Positions 60,466 through 64,000 of a stretch of DNA of 64,000 nt are shown piece by piece. Position 1 is the first letter of the stretch, and each line of letters starts with the position of its first letter. Under the pieces are notes generated by a model. It was given only the letters and a program-made list of their open reading frames with translations. It did not search any database and was not told the DNA's origin. This DNA is from Polaribacter marinus (GTDB taxonomy: Bacteria; Bacteroidota; Bacteroidia; Flavobacteriales; Flavobacteriaceae), in assembly GCF_022662535.1 (NCBI RefSeq), contig NZ_JAKQYM010000002.1, positions 352,032 to 416,031 on the forward strand, given 5' to 3'. A program made the translations under genes and the position numbers.

Positions 60466-61671
60466 TTATTTTTTCTTGTTAGAACCCGGACGTTTAGGCA
60501 TAAAAGGACTTTCGCTTTTAGTAGCTGAACTAACTCCTGAATTCGCAACTCCTTTTAAACTATATACTAGTTTTTCTCCTTCAGAAATACCACTTAATAA
60601 TTGTACATTCACCCCATCGCTTGCTCCTAAAGTTACTGTTTTAGGAGTAATTTTTCCATTGCTTTCTAACACCCAAAGTGTTGATTTCTCTTTCAATGAT
60701 TTGCGATTACTTTCTGGTAATTGATGTTGTAAATTATAAGCCATTAATGTTTCCATCTCAGGAGTAAAATTGATGGCTTTTGCCTGTACCGTTAACACAT
60801 TATTTAACTCCAATGTATAAATAGAAATGGTTGCTGTTAAGCCTGGTTTTAGTTTTAAATCTGGATTATCTGCCTTAATAACAACCGTATAGGTTACTAC
60901 ATTTGAAGTAACTGTTGGGTCTAATCGTACTTGAGTTACGACACCTTCAAATGTTTCTCCGATATAAGCATCTACCGTAAACTCTACGCGTTGTCCTTCT
61001 TTTACTTGCCCTATATCAGCTTCATCTACATCAGCTTCTACTTGCATTTCTTTTAAATCTTGAGCAATGGTAAACAAAGTTGGTGTACTTAAACTAGCAG
61101 CAACGGTTTGACCTTCATCTATAGCTCTAGAGAGTACAACTCCGTTAATAGGAGAATAAATATTAGCATACCCTAAATTAGTTCTAGCTTTTTGAAGATC
61201 TGATAAACGCTGAGTTACAGTACCTTTTGCTGTTTGATAATTATAAGATGCTTCATCAAAATCGGACTGACTAATTACCTGACTATCAAACAAACTTTTT
61301 TGTCTATTATAAATTGTCTGCATGTAATTTCTTTGATTTACAGCATTGTCATAAACTGCTTGTGCTTGAGTATATGCTGCTTTTAAATTTGTTTTGTCTA
61401 ATTCTGCAATTAGTTGGCCTTCTTTAACAATACTATTATAGTCTACATATATTTTTTCTACGACACCAGATACTTGTGTTCCTACTTCTACTTGTGTAAT
61501 TGGTTCTATAGTACCCGTTGCTGTTACCATAGTTGTAACATCTGCCTTCGTTGCCGCTATTGTTTTGGCTTCTATAGTCATAGTTTCATCTCTATTTAAA
61601 AAGCTGTAGACTGCTACAATTAATAGTATGCCTACAATACTCACTATGATTGTTTTTATTTTATTTTTCAT
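60466..61671 (-). CDS. MacA-like periplasmic adaptor (membrane fusion protein)
   Basis: A 401-residue adaptor. It has one N-terminal anchor helix (about 5-23), barrel-sandwich/lipoyl halves (VTTMVTATGTIEPITQVEVG at 45-64 and YSPINGVVLSRAIDEGQTV at 180-200) and, between them, an alpha hairpin (about 90-170, Ala/Gln-rich). A beta barrel and membrane-proximal domain follow. It links the MacB-like permease to the TolC protein encoded 11 nt upstream. The C-terminus ends in KRPGSNKKK. Confidence 0.94.
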   Translation of the reverse strand: MKNKIKTIIVSIVGILLIVAVYSFLNRDETMTIEAKTIAATKADVTTMVTATGTIEPITQVEVGTQVSGVVEKIYVDYNSIVKEGQLIAELDKTNLKAAYTQAQAVYDNAVNQRNYMQTIYNRQKSLFDSQVISQSDFDEASYNYQTAKGTVTQRLSDLQKARTNLGYANIYSPINGVVLSRAIDEGQTVAASLSTPTLFTIAQDLKEMQVEADVDEADIGQVKEGQRVEFTVDAYIGETFEGVVTQVRLDPTVTSNVVTYTVVIKADNPDLKLKPGLTATISIYTLELNNVLTVQAKAINFTPEMETLMAYNLQHQLPESNRKSLKEKSTLWVLESNGKITPKTVTLGASDGVNVQLLSGISEGEKLVYSLKGVANSGVSSATKSESPFMPKRPGSNKKK

Positions 61672-61682
61672 TTTGGTAAGAA

Positions 61683-63008
61683 TTAAAGTTTAATGTTGTT
61701 TCCTTGATAGAATTGTAATAATTGATGATATAATATGGTAAGGTATTTTGCTTGAATATAATTTTGTTGTGCATTGGTATATGTATTTTGGCTGATCACC
61801 AAATCAGTGATACTTAATCCGCCCAATTCATATTTCTTTTGAGCTAACTTATAGGCTTGCCTTGCAGCTTCTTTAGAGGATTCTGATGCCACAAGTTGTT
61901 CTTGAGATGATACAACATTCTGATAAGCAGTTTCTACCTTTTTATAGACTTCTTTTATAATCGATTGCTGTTGTATTTCTGCTTTTTCTATATTATAACT
62001 TGCTGTTTTAACTGCAGATTTTGTTTGATTTCTATTAAATATCGGAATACTTAATGACAACCCTATTTTTTGATTAAAGTTTAAATCTAACTGATCTATA
62101 AAACTAGTACTATTAACACTTGTATACCCGGAACCAACACTTCCTGATAATGATAATGTTGGTAAAAAGCCTCCTTTTGCTATATCTAACTGTTGCGTAC
62201 TAGCAGTTATATTTAACTTACTTGCTTCTACTTCTGGCAAATGTTTTAAGGCTTTGCTATAGATTTCTGTTTTATTTAACTCTAAATTAAGTAACTCTTT
62301 GTTTTCATCAATTGTTTGAATTTCTAACTCAGTAGTAGGTGGTAACTCTAATAATTGCTTTAAGGTAATGATGTACTGTTGATACTTGTTTTTTGCAGCA
62401 ATTACAGTATATTTATTTGTTGCAGCTTGACTTTGCGCTTCACTGAAATCACTTAAAGTAATAGCACCTGCCTCTAAACGTGCTTTTGCTCTTTCTACTT
62501 GTTTTTCTGAAGCTATTAAATTATTTTCTGAAATAACAATGTCTTCTTTGCTAAACAGTGCTTGTAAATAAGACTCTAAAAGACTAATAATTATACTGTT
62601 CTTTGTTTCTTCTTCTAAAAGTGCACTTTGTTCTAATAATGTTTTACTCTGTTTGATTTGGTTGTTTATTTGATTCCCCTGAAATAAAGTTATAGCACTA
62701 GTAACTCCCAAGTTTGTACTATTAACTTGTTTGGTAACATAATCACTTGTTATGGGATCTATTGTATTTCCACTAGAAAAATTTTGAGATGCACTACCTA
62801 TTAAATTAGGTAATCTAGATGATTTGGCCTTGTTGTAACTTACTGCTGCAATACTTTTATTTAAAGAAGCATCTTTTATTGTAATGTTATTTTCTATAAC
62901 ATAATTAAGACAATCTTCAAAAGACCATATTTTAGTAGCCGTTGTATTGTCTTGCCCAAATGCCAATTGCGCAAAAAGTAAACTTGTTAAGAAGATATAT
63001 AATTTCAT
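61683..63008 (-). CDS. TolC family outer-membrane efflux protein
   Basis: 441 residues from the chosen start at 63008 (MKLYIFLTSLLFAQLAFGQ signal peptide). The ORF start at 63032 would add MLIEKHLK in front of it. Two outer-membrane efflux repeats are seen: SFEDCLNYVIENNITIKDAS at the beginning and long alpha-helical coiled coils with AKARLEAGAITLSDFSEAQS and AQKKYELGGLSITDLVISQN, the paired LxxGxxxxxD motif of TolC proteins. It is the first gene of the six-gene efflux/two-component operon (61683 back to 56711). Confidence 0.93.
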   Translation of the reverse strand: MKLYIFLTSLLFAQLAFGQDNTTATKIWSFEDCLNYVIENNITIKDASLNKSIAAVSYNKAKSSRLPNLIGSASQNFSSGNTIDPITSDYVTKQVNSTNLGVTSAITLFQGNQINNQIKQSKTLLEQSALLEEETKNSIIISLLESYLQALFSKEDIVISENNLIASEKQVERAKARLEAGAITLSDFSEAQSQAATNKYTVIAAKNKYQQYIITLKQLLELPPTTELEIQTIDENKELLNLELNKTEIYSKALKHLPEVEASKLNITASTQQLDIAKGGFLPTLSLSGSVGSGYTSVNSTSFIDQLDLNFNQKIGLSLSIPIFNRNQTKSAVKTASYNIEKAEIQQQSIIKEVYKKVETAYQNVVSSQEQLVASESSKEAARQAYKLAQKKYELGGLSITDLVISQNTYTNAQQNYIQAKYLTILYHQLLQFYQGNNIKL

Positions 63009-63146
63009 TTTTAAGTGTTTTTCTATTAACACTTCAAATGTGTAACTATAAGTCTTTATATAAAAAAAGAATAGACGTTTGGGGTAATTGCCTATACTAA
63101 AACCTTAATTTTATCGATGAGATTTTTGTAATGGTTGTGGAATTTT

Positions 63147-63353
63147 CATTGCGAGTGAAACGAAGCAATCTTACCACCGTCATTGCGAAGAATGAAGCAA
63201 TCTGTTTATTAATTGTTACTACCTTTAAAAAGATTACTTCGTCCTAACGTCCTCGTAATGACACACTCGTCATTGCGAAGAATGAAGCAATCTCTTATAA
63301 CATCCTGCTATCATTTATAAGGTTACTTCAGTCGTTCCTCCTTCGTAATGACG
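63147..63353. repeat. Palindromic repeat array left of the GIY-YIG gene
   Basis: Three units. A lone left arm (CATTGCGAG...AAGCAATC, 63147) is followed by two full imperfect palindromes (about 63179-63262 and 63269-63352). Each full unit has GTCATTGCGA...AAGCAATCT, a loop of about 25-30 bp, then a right arm ending CGTAATGAC. The two arms differ mainly by G-to-A changes (TTGCGA versus the complement of TCGTAA), which leave wobble pairs in RNA. The rest of 63009-63374 holds only the start region of the efflux operon. Confidence 0.9.
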
Positions 63354-63374
63354 TAAAAATTACTATATTTAAAA

Positions 63375-63671
63375 ATGAAAAAGTACCACGTATATTTCTT
63401 AACCAACAAAAATAATACTGTTTTATATATTGGTGTTACAAGTAATTTACTAAAACGTATTTATCAACATAAAACAAAAAAATATAAAGGATTTACTGCT
63501 AAATATAATTGTGATAAACTTGTTTATTTTGAAGAATTTGATGATATAAATTCTGCAATTTCTAGAGAAAAACAACTAAAAGCAGGAAACCGAAAACGTA
63601 AAAACGATTTGGTAAATTTAGAAAACCCAAATTGGAATGATTTGTCTGATGGTTGGTTATTTCAGTTCTAA
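63375..63671 (+). CDS. GIY-YIG nuclease family protein
   Basis: A 98-residue single-domain GIY-YIG protein (UPF0213/YhbQ-like size). The GIY-like strand is KYHVYFLTNK (residues 3-12), YIG is in VLYIGVTSNLLKRIYQHK (about 16-33), and the catalytic Glu region is YFEEFDDINSAISREKQLK (about 51-69). A basic patch (GNRKRKNDL) follows. It should nick DNA or be a structure-specific nuclease. It is enclosed between two arrays of imperfect palindromes that share sequence, an arrangement seen again in decayed form beside the CRISPR array. Confidence 0.93.
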   Translation: MKKYHVYFLTNKNNTVLYIGVTSNLLKRIYQHKTKKYKGFTAKYNCDKLVYFEEFDDINSAISREKQLKAGNRKRKNDLVNLENPNWNDLSDGWLFQF

Positions 63672-63685
63672 TTTAAGTGGAGAAT

Positions 63686-63928
63686 GTCATTGCGAGTGGA
63701 AACGAAGCAATCTTACCTCCGTCATTGCGAGTGGAAACGAAGCAATCTGTATATTAGTTGTTACTACCTTTAAAAAGATTACTTCGTCCTAACGTCCTCG
63801 TAATGACACACGTCGTTGCGAACGTAGTGAAGCAATCTCACCTCCGTCATTGCGAAGAATGAAGCAATCTCTTTATTAATTGTTACTACTTTTTAAAAGA
63901 TTACTTCGTCCTAACGTCCTCGTAATGA
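63686..63928. repeat. Palindromic repeat array right of the GIY-YIG gene
   Basis: Four units of the same family as the left array: a lone left arm (63686), a full palindrome (about 63720-63809), another lone arm with a variant GTCGTTGCGAACG (63813), and a full palindrome (about 63847-63928). Spacers between arms (GTTACTACCTTTAAAAAGATT) are nearly the same as on the left, so the arrays are copies. From 63929 to the window end I see nothing. Confidence 0.9.
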
Positions 63929-64000
63929 TCTGTGTTAAAAACCTATTGTTTTTTGTTAAATTTTCATCTAATTACAGCAATATAAATTTTGATGATTTTC

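Noticed and set aside
1..64000. tRNA genes, rRNA genes, integrase, transposase or restriction-modification genes
   Set aside because: I looked for cloverleaf, ribosomal and transposase or methyltransferase signatures and found none I could support.

Overview
The window looks like a low-GC chromosome segment from a marine or aquatic Flavobacteriaceae member (Bacteroidota), in the Polaribacter/Tenacibaculum range. The evidence is AT-rich coding sequence, promoters of the Bacteroidota type (TTTG, about 19 bp, TAnnTTTG), few Shine-Dalgarno sites, and typical families such as DUF4252, DUF6515, MoxR/DUF58 operons, fused BCKDH E1, S41 lipoproteins and a type II-C CRISPR-Cas9 locus. I saw no rRNA, tRNA, integrase or complete transposase.

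Layout. 1-25.9 kb is mostly ordinary chromosome: a partial thioredoxin-fold protein, a patatin, two tandem S41 lipoproteins (the second has lost the expected catalytic Lys), an ECF sigma/anti-sigma/DUF4252 operon, an M1 aminopeptidase, a BASS transporter, an XRE regulator divergent from an M14 peptidase, Lrp plus fused E1, an MDR reductase followed by a 59-residue CPxCG protein, RluA, MFS, and a MoxR-DUF58-DUF4350-DUF4129-SpoIIM operon divergent from an RDD gene.

26-38 kb is the CRISPR island. In order it holds a structured 206-bp repeat (R1a), a tracrRNA on the minus strand, cas9 on the plus strand, a decayed GIY-YIG gene with a palindrome, a leader, an array of 27 identical repeats and 26 spacers, then cas2 and cas1 on the minus strand. 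An unknown 266-aa protein and a Rieske-glutamate synthase/DUF2721/YHS cluster follow, and a second copy of R1 (R1b) closes the island.

38-43 kb is a scarred region. A quinone reductase/nitroreductase/HxlR redox module sits between R1b and a second copy of the DNA next to cas9 (R2b). R2b carries the 3' half of the tracrRNA fused to 27 bp of internal cas9 sequence, and it abuts a wrecked hybrid sensor kinase. A frameshifted esterase follows.

43-63 kb contains an LLM flavin oxidoreductase, an outer-membrane barrel, a half-length degenerate DEAD protein, a ThiE-like protein, an esterase with a CBM20-like tail, a cupin, a TetR-led electrophile/aldehyde detoxification operon (NAD-binding, nitroreductase, YqhD, Hsp31-like), a cold-shock protein, an SDR with a zinc-ribbon insert, a DEAD helicase, and a TolC-MacA-MacB-LytS-LytTR operon. 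The right end has an intact GIY-YIG gene framed on both sides by arrays of imperfect palindromes. This echoes the decayed GIY-YIG/palindrome pair beside the CRISPR array.

The most unusual signals are the tracrRNA/cas9 deletion scar, the direct repeats that bracket the CRISPR island, the repeated pairing of GIY-YIG genes with palindromic repeats, and a short anti-repeat in the CRISPR leader.
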